64,000 bases of DNA from Stropharia rugosoannulata (Eukaryota; Basidiomycota; Agaricomycetes; Agaricales; Strophariaceae): positions 868,001 to 932,000 of the forward strand of contig JANCIK010000001.1 of assembly GCA_028532985.1 (NCBI GenBank). The letters run 5' to 3'. Of the stretch, positions 1 to 11,493 are shown piece after piece (positions within the stretch are counted from its first letter, which is position 1; each line of letters begins with the position of its first letter). The notes under the pieces were generated by a model, which saw only the letters and a program-made list of their open reading frames with translations, did not search any database and was not told where the DNA came from. The translations under genes were made by a program, and so were the position numbers.

Positions 1-2
1 CC

Positions 3-260
3 GTTTAAGGTAGCAGCCTCCGCCGCACGCTGTGCAGCATACCCATCTCTCTTGGACATCGGCGTGCGTTTTCTCTTCTTCTTAGGAGGTGGGTTTGAAG
101 AGCCTGGTAAGTCCGCTGCTTCAGCACCATCAGCAGGCCCCGTAACGTCTGCTGTCTTGGCCGTCCCCCCACCGACTGTGGTCTCTTGCATTGATTCATC
201 TTGACTAAAGCCTGCTTGCACATATTTCCGTTTTATCCCAAAATTCGTGGCTCGTGTCAT
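3..260 (-). CDS. Nuclear-type hypothetical protein, N-terminal part (runs off the left edge)
   Basis: On the minus strand an open frame starts with ATG at 258-260 (MTRATNFGIKRKYVQAG) and stays open to the window edge, giving 86 codons. It holds an acidic, threonine-rich stretch and then a strongly basic cluster (PPPKKKRKRTPMSKRDG) that looks like a nuclear localisation signal. The next ATG in this frame lies 23 codons further in, so the upstream ATG is preferred. The rest of the protein lies outside the window. The family is not recognised; the basic cluster suggests a nucleic-acid-associated nuclear protein, which is inference. A shorter open frame in the same place (5-223) is a shadow of this one. 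Confidence 0.55.
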   Translation of the reverse strand, partial: MTRATNFGIKRKYVQAGFSQDESMQETTVGGGTAKTADVTGPADGAEAADLPGSSNPPPKKKRKRTPMSKRDGYAAQRAAEAATLN

Positions 261-2472
261 TGTGGTCGTATAGGGATCAAAATGGTGTTGTGTTCTAATT
301 GCAGTAGTAGACTGGGCTTTGAAAGTCAGAAGTAAAGTTCAAACGACCTACATAGCTTTGGACCTGAAGAAAAATAACGGAGACGCCGGCCCGGTGTCAT
401 GTTGGTCGCGGGAGCGCGTTGGAATGCGCCACCGTGTGCATCAAATAATTGGAAAAATAAAATAAACTGTTCATCCCAAGTTCATCCGTCCTAGTAATTC
501 TTTGTAGCAGTATCATCAAATCCGCCGAGTTCTTGATATCTTTGATGTCTTTCGTCGCTAGTTCGCAAAATTGTCAAAATTATCAAAGCTGTTTGCGACA
601 TTTTCCTGATACTCAGCACTCACTGTGTGTGTTGTTGTGAGCGCCTCAATAAAGCCCTATTTGCTCCAAATCTGAGTTGACGGGTAATTCTCGAAGTTGA
701 AGTATCATATCAAGAAGCATTTCAATGTATAACTATTGATTAGCTTGCACACATCCTATTAATGACTTTAACACCATCAACATGAGTAGCTTTCGTCTTT
801 AGGCGTGAGGTAGTTTTTTTAATCGTACATGAGCTGTGTACCGGGCGGAACAATGTGTTTATGGAAAAGGCCTGTTGTTACAATGGTTTATACCTTACAA
901 TTGACTCTGCTATCCGTGCCACTTGAATCGGCAATATATATCAGTTCACTTTCATATTCCTAACAAAACGACATCCCATAAAATCTAGTATTGACCGTAT
1001 GGTTGTATCTCTTCTTGACCAATCTATGACGTGGATTTTCTGATCAGGACTTCCTCCCGGTGATGATATGAACCTGGGTTACATTGACTGTGAGATAGTC
1101 CTGCAGTCTAAGATTTTTGAGTTGCTCCTAAGATTCGCTTGCGTATGATAGTATACCTCTCTCTGCAGGTTGGTCTCCACTCGAACCACTTTGGGTTGAC
1201 TCTACATATATGCAATCTTTGCAAAATCATAACACTTCTCAGAACGTTAGTACACAAGGCATGTATTATCCTTTGAAATCACTCACATTGCTTCATCGCA
1301 AGAGCAAAATTAGACTTCACATCAGAGTCCACATGTTGTTGGTTTTACGGCGAGGGATAGTTCTGGTTGTTCTATTTTTAGCATTGCGGTGTTTGGGACA
1401 ACCCAACACACAAATGGCGATGGCAGCGAAACGCTGTGAAATGGGAAAGAGAGCATGTAATGTATGTGGCAGAGATTGAAATCAGTATGCAAGGAGATAT
1501 GTCACATCTTGAATTGCTGGGTCATTGTCCCGACATTGCTAGTAGTTCCTAACCAAGAATATCTTAAGACTGAGGGTGAGTCTATGCTAGTACTTGTAAC
1601 ATATTTTGAAACATGTTGAGAATTGTTCCAGAATCAACCACATATTAATCCCCAGGACGTGGAGTCTCGTTGATCATATTTGCGACGGTGTATGATATCA
1701 TCCACTCGTCATTCAGCTTGTGCCTATAACTGGCAGTGGTACACCTGGAAGCAACTTGAAGCCTTAATAAATGATCACTCTGTAAGCTGACTCCGTGTTA
1801 TTTTCCCTTGTCAAGCCTGTCAAGAAAAGCACATGGTCAGCTGGCATAACTGGAGGATGTATTCCCAAGAAATCTGACCTGACATGAAGAACCCGAAAAG
1901 TAAATATGCCTGTCCCATCATGAAAATGTGTCGTACTCTGATCAAGGAACCGGGCATTGTACTCGACTACACTATGCACGATCAGGGCGTGGAAACACAT
2001 ACTCATGAGCCAATGCCATTTCTCACCTTCCGAGTATGCGTGGCTTCGAAGAAGAACAGTTCACATTTAGGAAGCAGATGAAACCTCAGACCGCCGAGAT
2101 CGCCACGGTGTGAAAAACGGCATATAAGTATCAGAATTTGAAGACATCTTTGGTAAAGTTTTATGAGTTGTAGTTGAAAGGTTAAGTACAGAAATAAGTT
2201 GGTGAATATAGTTACGACCCATCGCTAGACGTAAGTCAGACATAAACTCTGGACCCGGCCAAGGGACTTGCATCGTGTATTCTTATCCACACGTGACAAA
2301 CAATTCGCGGCTGGACTCCAAAAAATAGTGCCTTGCGGTAGCGCTACAACAACAAACAATCCCCAGGTATATGAGGAAATACACTGTTTGTTAAAGTAAG
2401 CGACATAATAATTGAGCAATTAACCGATTAAACTCACAAGCAGGAACCGTCAATAATACTGGAGAGAGAGCT
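261..2472. other. Intergenic stretch, no gene recognised
   Basis: About 2.2 kb of moderately AT-rich sequence. Open frames here are short (about 64-89 codons), overlap on both strands, lack recognisable motifs and cannot be joined by convincing splice sites. It holds the 5' flank of the left-edge gene and the 3' flank of CHZ1. No terminal inverted repeats or RNA gene were seen. Confidence 0.5.
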
Positions 2473-2997
2473 TTATTTCATCTCAACATCTTCATCGCTG
2501 TCTTCATCATTTTCGTTGCCTTGCAGACCAGCTTTTGCGAGAGCTTCTTTCGAAGTATAGTCTACCTTAACGCCGCGAGTACGACGACCACCGATGATGG
2601 CGCTGGGATCAATTTCATCGAATTCTTCTTCTTCCTCTTCTTCGTCCTAGAGAATATGATTAGAACATGCTAAGAGTATTGTTTGAGGCATGAGCCACGT
2701 TTCCGGCAGCGCAGGACGCGTCGGAAAGTGGTAGCACGTAAAAGACGCGCCACTAACCTCTTCTTCGTCGTCGTCGCTGCCCATTTCCTCGTCTCCCTCT
2801 CCCTCTTCTTCCTCTTCCTCCATCGCGGTTTGTTCTACGGCTTTGCCCTTGCCCTTGCCCGACGGGGACGCGTTTGTGTTTTCAACATTGGCAACGTTGT
2901 TCCTAAGCAACCAAGTTGAGCCACAAGAACGAGTGTACGTGAGTATATTGTGATAGACTCACGAGTTCGCGGATAGGTCTGTGATGTTGGAAGACAT
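2473..2997 (-). CDS. CHZ1: Histone H2A.Z-specific chaperone CHZ1
   Basis: Three exons (2963-2997, 2758-2902, 2473-2646) join in frame to 117 residues. Residues 1-12 (MSSNITDLSANS) lead into a short basic patch (GKGKGKAVE), then a long acidic tract. The diagnostic CHZ motif follows near residue 70: FDEIDPSAIIGGRRTRGVKV, with an acidic C-terminus ending DEDVEMK. In the CHZ family this motif binds H2A.Z-H2B (or H2A-H2B) dimers and delivers them to the SWR1 remodeller in the nucleus. Length and the acidic-CHZ-acidic layout fit the family. Introns are 60 nt and 111 nt, both GT-AG; the second is long for this window. The call rests on the motif and is strong. Confidence 0.93.
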
Positions 2998-3608
2998 GAT
3001 TAGAGCGCTGAGAATCAGTAATGGTGGGGAAGACGAAAGATGAATGCAGTTGAGAACTTTGCGGCACTGTCACGCTAATAACCTCACGTGACATTCATGC
3101 ATGAGAGAACATTGAACAGACACTTGTAATTTTGTCCCTCACTCTTGCTCAGCTCAGTGACAAGCAGCTGCAGCACTTATGGGCGCCAAATAGTTTGATA
3201 ATGCTGATGACAACATTTCCTGAAATCTTTACAGGTCTACAGGCTCTCAGTTGCAACACAGCAGCCGAATGACCACTGCCCCCGCGAAAAATATATTTCT
3301 TCAGGAATCTTACTCGACACGTTTGATGTGCATTGTTGGAGGGATCTGTCTGGATTCTCGAAAAATGCCGGTCTAAAAGCAGGCTGTGTATAAATATGGT
3401 ACAGCAGATAGCGCCAGGTGCTACCACGCTGGGATCTAGCTCCCATCAAATAGCAATCTCTTATTCATCAAAAAGCGGACAACATTTTGATATGTCGCGT
3501 TACCTCAGCATACGATAGATCTTGAAACTCGGCATTGCAGATTATGAGCACACCGGTCGTGATGCACTTATACTGGTCTCCGGAGACCCTTCATTCCCCG
3601 ACCCTACC
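2998..3608. other. Divergent intergenic region
   Basis: About 610 bp between divergently transcribed CHZ1 and the 631-residue gene; it presumably carries both promoters. Open frames up to 92 codons on the minus strand (3149-3427) show no motif and are not backed by splice signals. No sharp TATA box was picked out. Confidence 0.4.
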
Positions 3609-5613
3609 ATGAAGTCTCTGCTTGGAGATCGTTCGACTCCTGCCGTACCGTCAGCTTCTACCACTGGTTCTCAGTTTCCCTTTCTCTCAGCACCTCGCAT
3701 GTCCATTCTGCCTTCCGTGAGGATACCTCTTCTACGACGTTCGGACGCGGAAGAAGCGCCTCGCCATTCAAAACCGCCTTTCCTGACAATGAAAATAGCC
3801 TCACCGTCATTTCTTGATGCATCCATCGTCGATGATGATTCCCAACTAGAGCTATACAGTATCAGCACGAACAGCACCACAACGACACTGATAAGAAGTG
3901 ATAACCAGGGACGCAGCATTAAGGCTGCCCTTATCAAATGGCCCCGAATCCTGCCTACGAAACCCTCTGGCAGAGAATTGACCGATGGCGTCCTGGTTCA
4001 GCTACGCAACTCGAAGTGGACAGCAGGAGATACTCTGCTACGGCCCCCAACAGGTCCAAGGTACGTAGCTTCTCGAAGTTTCTTTCGGTGTAAAGTCTTA
4101 GTCATTTTTACTCTCGAAGTGCCCCGCGCAAATTTAAAATACCTGGTTATTCCCAGTCGATGAAGTGGAAGCGATACGGAGACACGTACTGGGTGAGCCT
4201 GAGTCACGCTCATCACTCGGAGGTGTTTTCTCATTTATTTAGTGTACAACATCTGCTGTAAAAGGTCCTATCGCGGTCATGGAAAGACCTGGTCGTTCGA
4301 AACCAACGAAACTGACTTTCTACGAATCGCTGTATGACAAGCATGACCCGGACGCATTGTCCGCCGTTCAGGGCGTATCGATTTTACTGCTGGACTACGT
4401 TCTAGTAACTGCTCTGCTTCTCGTTACGGACCTCCAAGAGTGGATGCTCGTGCAGAAAGTCAGCAGTGTTGCTGTTGTGGATTCTTCAGCAATGAGCGTG
4501 CAAGCTCCGAGCTCGTTCACCCTGGCTTCCGCCCCCTCCCAGCGGAAAAATCAAGGCGGATCCACGCTCTCCAATTTATCGGTAGCAGAGGCTAGATCAA
4601 AACATTATTCATCCTCAACGGGCCCTATGACCCCTGGCTACCCCCGCACGCCAACATCAGTCAACATTGGGGCGTCAGTTTATAATTACGACGAGTCGTA
4701 CTATACCTCTTCTCGTCCGACTAGTCCCAAACCGGGCTTGCCTTCCATCGTCGATTCGGTGGATGATTCAATGGACCGCGCATCGTTCATCATTCCAGAT
4801 ATACGGTCTTCAAGCCCACTCGCAGAGTCGTTGCAGTTCTCATCCAGACACCCATCTCACAGCCACTTTGATCCTTCGTTTTATGGATCATCATCACATA
4901 CCCCTGCTGTAGTATCTCATCCTCTATCAAGACAAACCAATGTCAACATATCAGAACCTCCCACCCCTTCGTTACATTCTTATGGACAGGATCACTTTAA
5001 CACTCTCGTCAAGGATGGCTCGGAAAGGTCTGTGCCGTCTCTAGTTGAGGACAATGCCGCCGAAGTCGGATACGACGCGACTTTGTCAGAAGCAAGGGGT
5101 AGAGTCAGACCGGAGCGCTCTAACAGTGTGCGGTCACATGCGTCATCGGGCGGGCGCAGACCGTTGCCTAAACTGCCACCAATTCCTTCCCCGAGCCCTA
5201 ATCCACAGGTGGCGCGGCGCATCCAAAGCTCAACGCAGCTACGAAACAATGCCACAGGGCCGTCGTCGTCGTCGTCATCGTCAAATTGGGCCCGAGCACA
5301 GAGGGCGCTTCCTCGAACGCCAGGGATTACCATCCCGAACGACACAGCGGCCTCGAACTCTAGTAACGATGAGACTTCCTCTATGCACTCTCCTCAGAGC
5401 GCTGAGCAGATGCACAGCCGTGTTCCACCCATCACCAAGACCTCCCAGGAAGATTTGACAAACTGGGTGCATCTTTTGACAAATCCTCAGCGCGATTTGC
5501 CTCCGATGCCCTTGCCAAGCAGCTCAATCTTCGACGTCCCCCCGCCGGCGTATGACACAATCAACTTCTCGCCACCAAAATCGCAATGGAGAGGAGACAA
5601 TATGCATTCATAA
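3609..5613 (+). CDS. Conserved basidiomycete protein, DUF6593-like N-terminus with low-complexity tail
   Basis: Three exons (3609-4060, 4120-4192, 4243-5613) give 631 residues. The folded part is roughly residues 95-230: a beta-rich stretch, the exon-2 segment KFKIPGYSQSMKWKRYGDTY, then GPIAVMERPG and a hydrophobic run (SILLLDYVLVTALLLVTDL) near its end. This resembles the small fungal DUF6593 domain, but that is from memory and weak. Residues about 250-631 are Ser/Pro-rich with many SP/TP sites, a poly-Ser run and proline clusters (RRPLPKLPPIPSPSPNP) that could bind SH3 or WW domains. The hydrophobic run could be a membrane segment. The function is unknown. Both splice junctions keep the frame, and the cysteine pair begins exactly at exon 3. 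Confidence 0.7.
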
Positions 5614-5842
5614 AAATGGTTTTTGAATACTTATCAGTATCAACAAACAGTGTTTCATGTCCAGTCCAGGCGACTACGCCCGTCACGACCTTCTTTTGTT
5701 TTATCTCCTCCGCTGGATTATATACTCCGACTTCTCTGGCAGGGTTGTCAACAGCATCCTTTCTTTCCTCTATTTCATTTCAGAGCCGAGCATACTAACA
5801 TACTTTATTTCTGTGACCCCCCGGTTCACATGATTGTTTCTA

Positions 5843-6450
5843 CAGTCGAACCCCTTATAACCCATGCCCCCCAAAACCCATAACCCCACATAACCCATAG
5901 AAAAGTCCTTCCACCGAGTTGGTAGGCGGGGATTTGCAGCACATAACCCATAGGTCCGCACTAACCCATAACCCATAGGATGTGAAGATCAAGTATGGGT
6001 TTTGGTTCCAGCATAATTGGGGCCGGACTTACCAAATTATGACTCTGTTGGCCGAAAAACCTTAAAAATCGCATTTCGATCCAAAATCATTACTTTCATA
6101 CTGACTCTCGAACCAATTGATGCTCGGAAAACTGACCAAAAAAGGACTTCTTGGGTACAAAAACAAATTCAAGCTACGACAGAGGGCATTTTATTGTCCG
6201 ACAAAGAGCAGTAGGACAACAAAAAAGGCATTGAGTAACGTGTCATCGACATATTGGAGCCATTATTGTATAACAAAGAGGTGTCATAGAAGCTGCGCGA
6301 CAAGTAGAGCACAATTATTAGGAGTTGGAAAAAGTTGGAGTGTAAAATATTTTTGGTCTATTTTTATCGCACCTCTTGCAACCCATAACCCCTCAAAACC
6401 CATAGCCCGGGGTGACTCCGGATGGCTATGGGTTATGAGGGGTTCGACTG
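5843..6450. mobile_element. 608-bp MITE of the Tc1/mariner-pogo (Fot1-like) type
   Basis: The left end CAGTCGAACCCCTTATAACC at 5843 and the reverse complement of the right end, CAGTCGAACCCCTCATAACC ending at 6450, form near-perfect terminal inverted repeats of at least 25 bp. TA dinucleotides flank both ends (5841-5842, 6451-6452), as expected for the TA target-site duplication of this superfamily. Fungal pogo/Fot1 elements typically have termini of the ACAGTCGAACC type. Inside the left end the heptamer ACCCATA recurs many times (5860-5980) and again next to the right end (6375-6405). No transposase frame is present, so it is non-autonomous and would need enzyme from an element elsewhere. Confidence 0.88.
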
Positions 6451-6452
6451 TA

Positions 6453-6839
6453 GCATTACTATTCATTATTTCATCTTACATTGGCATATACACTACCCTC
6501 TCAATCCACCCACTTCCATTACTCATCTGTTACCCACAATATCGATCCATGCTTACATACTATAACGCTGTACATATTGTGTAGTCTTGGGATATTAACT
6601 GTCTATAACAGCGCATTTTCGAACCTCAAAGGATCATGTATAACGAGAATAGAAATAAGGTAGGCGGACGGGCGTATGAAGCACACACAGAACCAGTCCG
6701 TTAGAAGCCTCCATGAGACTCCGAAGATACTCCAATTTGATATTTTTATTACACATTTAACGTCCTGCAACTCGTATCCGCAACCTCGAACGAGCTCCTA
6801 CAACCCTCCGCCGCCACTGCATACCGCCAATCCTGCTGC
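6453..6839. other. Short intergenic region
   Basis: About 390 bp between the MITE and the gluconokinase gene. It is AT-rich and has only short, motif-less open frames. It presumably contains the gluconokinase promoter. Confidence 0.4.
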
Positions 6840-7574
6840 ATGGAAGGCCTCGATAAAATCACAGGCCCAGTGGCAGAGTCTGGGTCGTCCATTCTCATTG
6901 TCGTAATGGTTCGGCGCCCGTTTTGCCGCCATGTGCACTGGCCCTCGCTTACCGGACTGTAACAGGGGGTTTCTGGGACCGGAAAGTCGACGCTAGGTTC
7001 TGCGCTCGCCCGCGCGCTGGACGTGCCGTACATCGAAGGCGACGACCTCCACCCGCGCGTGAACGTTGACAAGATGGCTGCGGGGATCCCCCTGGATGAT
7101 GCGGACAGGGAGCCATGGCTCGAGCTTATCAGGACGACCGCGGAGCACGCGATCGTCGAGCAGCAAGCGCACCGCGCGAAAGACGGCGATCGATATGCAC
7201 CGCAGGGTGCCGTGGTTACCTGCTCAGCGCTCAAGAGATACTACCGCGAGATCCTGCGCGGGAATTTGAAATTAGCTTCAAAGGGGCACAGGATCCCGGA
7301 ACATTTGGAGGCTGCGCACCCCGACGCGCTGCGGACGTATTTCGTATTCATTGACGGTAAAAGGGACATGCTGATGGACAGGATGACGAAGAGGGCCGGC
7401 CACTTTATGAAGGCGACTATGCTCGACAGTCAGTTGAGCACGTTGGAGAATCCTGCAGGCGAGCCAGGCGTGGTAGTGGTGTCAATCGAGGACTCAACGG
7501 AAGAACAAGTCAGAATAGCACAGGAGGGACTAACAAAGCTGGGTGCTCTTCCTCAAGATGAAAAGCATGATTAG
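6840..7574 (+). CDS. Gluconokinase (GntK-type)
   Basis: Two exons (6840-6908 and 6966-7574) give 225 residues. The intron lies just before the P-loop GVSGTGKST (residues 24-32), whose lysine and serine/threonine bind ATP phosphate and magnesium. Further family landmarks are EGDDLHP, NVDKMAAGIPLDD and the segment with CSALKRYYR. GntK phosphorylates D-gluconate to 6-phosphogluconate, feeding the pentose phosphate pathway in the cytosol. Length is slightly above bacterial GntK because of the N-terminal leader. The intron donor is GTTCGG, a weak but usable site. Only this junction gives an uninterrupted Walker A motif, which supports it. Confidence 0.92.
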
Positions 7575-8109
7575 ATATAATATCATATAGTCCTCTTTCT
7601 AACCAGGACAGGATTTCTGTAAAGTGTACCTACGCTTATTCATAAAGTATACAGTAAAGTTCACAGGTCACATTTTGAATGCGGGAGCTTGGATACGCCA
7701 GCTTTTTGCAGTGTTATTTCGCGGCGCAGCCCGCTCTTTTTTTTCGAAGTATGCCGCGTACTATTCAATCCATTAGTATGCTCTCATTGGCAATAATATA
7801 TAGGCACTTGGAGCGAAACAAGATCGAAATCATGAAGGGGTAAATTAGTGGTTTTCGGTACTCGGCATAAAAAAGCTTTGGCTTTACTAGTAGTATATGC
7901 TCGCTTTTCTCGAAACACGGAAAGTAGTAGTGTAACAATAGAGGGATAAGCTTGCTATAAGTGGAGAACTTCAACAAATGGACTGGACATGAACTGGATA
8001 GAAATGGGACATGGTCGGCAATTACCGAAATACGACGCGTGTGCGCTCAGTGGACGACGCGTCAGTCCTGCTTTATCACTTCTTTCCTGTACAACTTCCA
8101 TATCCCACC
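7575..8109. other. Intergenic region
   Basis: About 535 bp between gluconokinase and the proteasome subunit gene. It carries the 3' end of the first and the promoter of the second. No motif-bearing open frame was seen. Confidence 0.4.
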
Positions 8110-9277
8110 ATGGTAAGTTGATTCTACATATTCCATACTTCACTAGTGCTCATTCTCTGTTGTAGGCCAGACGCTACGATAGTAAGCAATCCTTGGACTG
8201 AATGAGCAGTAGGCTGAATGCATTTGATCAGGCCGAACTACCATCTTCTCGCCTGAGGGTAGATATCTTCTTCTTTGAATCGTATACGAGAAGCTCAATA
8301 AAATCAACTTCACTAGGCCGTCTATACCAAAGTACGAATCGTGCCCGAAGAAGATCGATGAGCTGCTAACCCACTTATATCTATAGTCGAATATGCTATG
8401 GAAGCAATCTCCCATGCCGGAACAGTCCTGGGCGTCCTTGCAAAAGACGGTGTTGTGTTGGCTGCTGAGAAGAAGGTTACCGGAAAGCTTCTTGATCTGT
8501 CCAGTGCAAAGGATGGAGGCTATGGGGGAAGTGGCGAGAAGATATACCTGCTCAATTCGTATGTCCTGCATTTGCGATGCACCATGTACAACCTGATCTT
8601 GGTTGTGCAGTAATGTCATTGGTGGAGTAGCTGGACTGACTGCCGATGCGAACTCTCTCGTAAACTATGCACGGACAGCAGCCCAGCAGCATCTGCTCCT
8701 TTACAACGAAGATATCCCTGTCGAACTCCTTGCACAGAGGCTCTGCGACATGAAACAAGGATATACACAATTTGGAGGTGAGTCCTAGTTGGTGTACATT
8801 ATAAGTCCTTGATTCAAACATGATCAAGGCTTGCGACCTTTCGGTGTATCACTGCTATACGCTGGCTATGATCCACACTACCAATTCCAGCTTTATCATT
8901 CAGATCCTTCGGGGAACTACTCGGGGTGGAAGGCGACGTGTATAGGTGCCAATAACGGCACTGCGCAGAGCCTGTTGAAGCAGGAGTACAAAGATGATAT
9001 CGAGGTCAAAGATGCGATCGGCTTGGTGCTGAGGACAATGAGCAAGACAATGGACAGCACCACTTTGAACAGCGAAAAACGTATGTGTTTATCTCCCTTT
9101 CCTGAACAGACAGGCACTGAATAATATTATGCACCAGTGGAATTCGCTGTGCTCACTCTTGACCCCACCACCAAACAACCAAGTGCAAAGATCTACAGAC
9201 CTGCCGAAATCGATGCACTGTTATTATCGGAGGGGCTGACGAAGAAAAACGATGATACCGAAATGAAGGCCGCATGA
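8110..9277 (+). CDS. PRE9: 20S proteasome subunit alpha-3 (PSMA4/PRE9 type)
   Basis: Eight exons: 8110-8112, 8166-8181, 8232-8258, 8317-8331, 8387-8558, 8611-8777, 8829-9080 and 9138-9277, giving 263 residues, close to the family's usual 250-261. The first coding exon is the ATG alone. The alpha-type signature is split over exons 2-5 ([20 protein letters not shown]) and followed by MEAISHAGT. Alpha subunits form the outer rings of the 20S core and gate substrate entry; they lack the N-terminal catalytic threonine of beta subunits, as here. The C-terminal extension is charged. Alpha-3 assignment rests on [13 protein letters not shown] and the [14 protein letters not shown] region. Every junction keeps the frame, including three very short exons. 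Confidence 0.93.
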
Positions 9278-9460
9278 TTCAATTTTGCTATGTATTTTAC
9301 TGTTCGATGTATTGTCTTTCTCAAGTCAAGCCTGCTGTCCGAGACGCATCCCATTTGCAAGGATATAATGAAAACAGAATAAGTATCATGGATCCATTTA
9401 CAGGCATAATCAAAAGTGAGCACCCCGAAATGTCGATATGTCGCCTAGCGTGGCATGAGA

Positions 9461-10303
9461 TCAGTGGCAAGCCATCCCTTTACCTGAAGAAGAGTCCAGG
9501 AGGACAGACTCGACGTTCATTGTCGAACCAAAGATGAAATGACCAACGGCTGCTCCAACAACCACTGCTCCAATAAGATAGGCCTATATGCAACATGCTC
9601 ATTAAGACAACATGATTGGTGACAAGACATTTTGAATGGACACGTACGTTGTATGTCATGAACACCAACATGAGGAAGAACGAGAGGAACACAGTGAACC
9701 CATAGAGTGCTGCGCGCAGAGCGCGAGATGCCACAGGTACTGGTGTCCTAACGCAGACAATATCAGTCAAATCTTGCGGTATCGGAGAACAGCTTGCTTG
9801 TGACTTCTGGGGCGCAGCGGCCGACAACAAGCAAGTGTATACTCACCCTGTGGGATAAGTATTCAGAATTCTTTGTCCAGACAAGAGGCCCGATTCCTCA
9901 GCAGAGTGACTACTACCTGCAGGAGAAGTTCGTCCACCGCGCTCTCGGCTGTCGTTGCGGGGCCGGCCCTTGCCCTTGGACAGGGAGAGCGCGATGTGAT
10001 AGTCGAGCTTGCGCTGTGTGATGCGCACGTATTCGTAGAAGATGCCGAGGGCGACTATGGCCATGCATGACCAGAAGAAGATGGCATTGGATGAGATGTG
10101 CCAGCTGCGGAAGACGATGCAGGTGTCGATTATGTCTGTGTTCCTGTAGTCAGAGGTGGAAGATAGGGTAAGCACACATATGTTCAAATCAAAGCGCGCT
10201 TGTAAGCGCCGCCGCCGCCGTACCAGAGCATGTTCATCTTACACATGGGCGTCATGTCTGGCATGTCGTGCCCACCGTGTCCGCCGTGTCCGCCGTGGTC
10301 CAT
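9461..10303 (-). CDS. Ctr-family copper transporter
   Basis: Four exons (10224-10303, 9847-10143, 9648-9747, 9461-9583) give 199 residues. The N-terminus is His/Gly/Met-rich (MDHGGHGGHGGHDMPDMTPM), an extracellular copper-capturing tail. TM1 is about residues 38-62 (SSNAIFFWSCMAIVALGIFY). The second helix carries the Ctr signature MxxxM in FLMLVFMTYN, and the third has the GxxxG packing motif (GAAVG). The protein ends KGMACH, the C-terminal Cys-His seen in Ctr proteins, where it hands copper to chaperones. The family forms homotrimeric high-affinity Cu(I) uptake pores in plasma or vacuolar membranes. Which membrane this one occupies cannot be read from sequence. Copper-dependent control is usual but no binding site was identified. 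Confidence 0.95.
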
Positions 10304-10860
10304 GTTGAAGTAGCAGGTTAGGAGTAAGTTGATGTCAGGAAGGGGAGCTTGATACAGACGACAGGTGTCTGGCCGACGCTTATTATATTTGTTACTCCAT
10401 CAATTGCGGAGTTTGACATCTTTTCAAAGCCTCAGCTATCTACTGCTTCAACTTGTATTGCCGTTTTTCTACCATTGTGAACGCCTTCTCACACATGAGC
10501 ATCCTGCAAGACGCCAAAATATGCGCTTGTAGGATGTAAGACACCTACCAAAATATCTCTTCCATGTCACCATCTATGCAGTCTACGAGTTCGGGTTGTA
10601 AAGCGAACCGACTACATATTCCAGAAGAGGCTCGACCTGCCCTGGACTGCTGGACTCTGGAGGCTACCCGTATGTCTTGCTTCAAGATGGAGACAGTGGA
10701 CCCGTCTATGAATCGTAAACTGAACACCGAAAGATCGAAAAATAAATCAAAGGAGCAAATCCTCGACGCATTTCAAAGCATGTCATTATAGTAGCAATAA
10801 CAGTATTGTACATAGAAATTCATACATAATTGTAGGTATCGTCGTATGATATTGATGTTA
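10304..10860. other. Intergenic region with a doubtful 75-codon open frame
   Basis: About 560 bp between the copper transporter start and the Yippee gene stop. A plus-strand frame (10564-10791) of 75 codons and an overlapping minus-strand frame exist, but neither has a motif or convincing splice partners. The region probably holds the transporter promoter. No gene is called. Confidence 0.35.
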
Positions 10861-11493
10861 CTAGCATGGTGAGGTTAATGTACTTGGTGGCTCCAAAACC
10901 CATGCATTTTCTTTGACAAGCTTTTCACGTTCGAGCAGATATTTGCCTGCATCTAATGTTCAGTCGATGATATCAACTTCAGGAAAGAAGGAACGGACCT
11001 TCTTTATACTTCTGTGAATTATCTGGGGCCTTGTGATAGAACCAACCTAGTCGGTCGTTACAACCGAGGCAGTACACATCGGCGACAGTATGTACACCCG
11101 TCCTAGTAGTGGAGACAGACAATGAGATGGTATGTTTAGAACACAGAAAGAACGCCTACAGAAGTGATCGATCTTCTCTACGTCCCATTTTAATGTTGGT
11201 AGCGGAATTCATAAGACTAGTTACATCCGAACAACCTTGTGAGTTTGGCGGGTAAAAGACCAAAGTCTGGAATACTTGCTAGCCCCGCCCATCGCGCCCA
11301 GAAAATGCCTTGCTTATCATCTCGTCCTGTAGAGTCTATAAAGTTTAATGTGTTAGGTACCTCTTCATAGACACAGTCACATAGCGGTCACGATACGGAC
11401 AATGACTGCTGAGCATTTCGAGCAGGAGTAAGTGGGGTGCCCATCGTAAGCTTGCACCACAAGATTTTTCGTATCTGAAGTCGGAGACATCAT
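10861..11493 (-). CDS. Yippee-like zinc-binding protein
   Basis: Five exons (11401-11493, 11280-11335, 11160-11216, 10999-11102, 10861-10946) give 131 residues. The Yippee domain covers nearly all of it: HPTYSCSKCSAVI, LQDEMISKAFSGRDGRGYL, then TGVHTVADVYCLGCNDRLGW and DNSQKYKEGKYLLE. Two CxxC pairs (CSKC and CLGC) form the single zinc site. Yippee/Moh1 proteins relate to the Mis18/cereblon fold and fungal members link to stationary-phase survival and GID-type ubiquitin ligases. Intron 2 has a GC donor (GCAAGT at 11274-11279) which is needed to restore YLMNSATN. The start is uncertain: the frame is open upstream to an ATG at 11637, but the proximal ATG puts the domain at a typical distance from the N-terminus. 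Confidence 0.9.
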
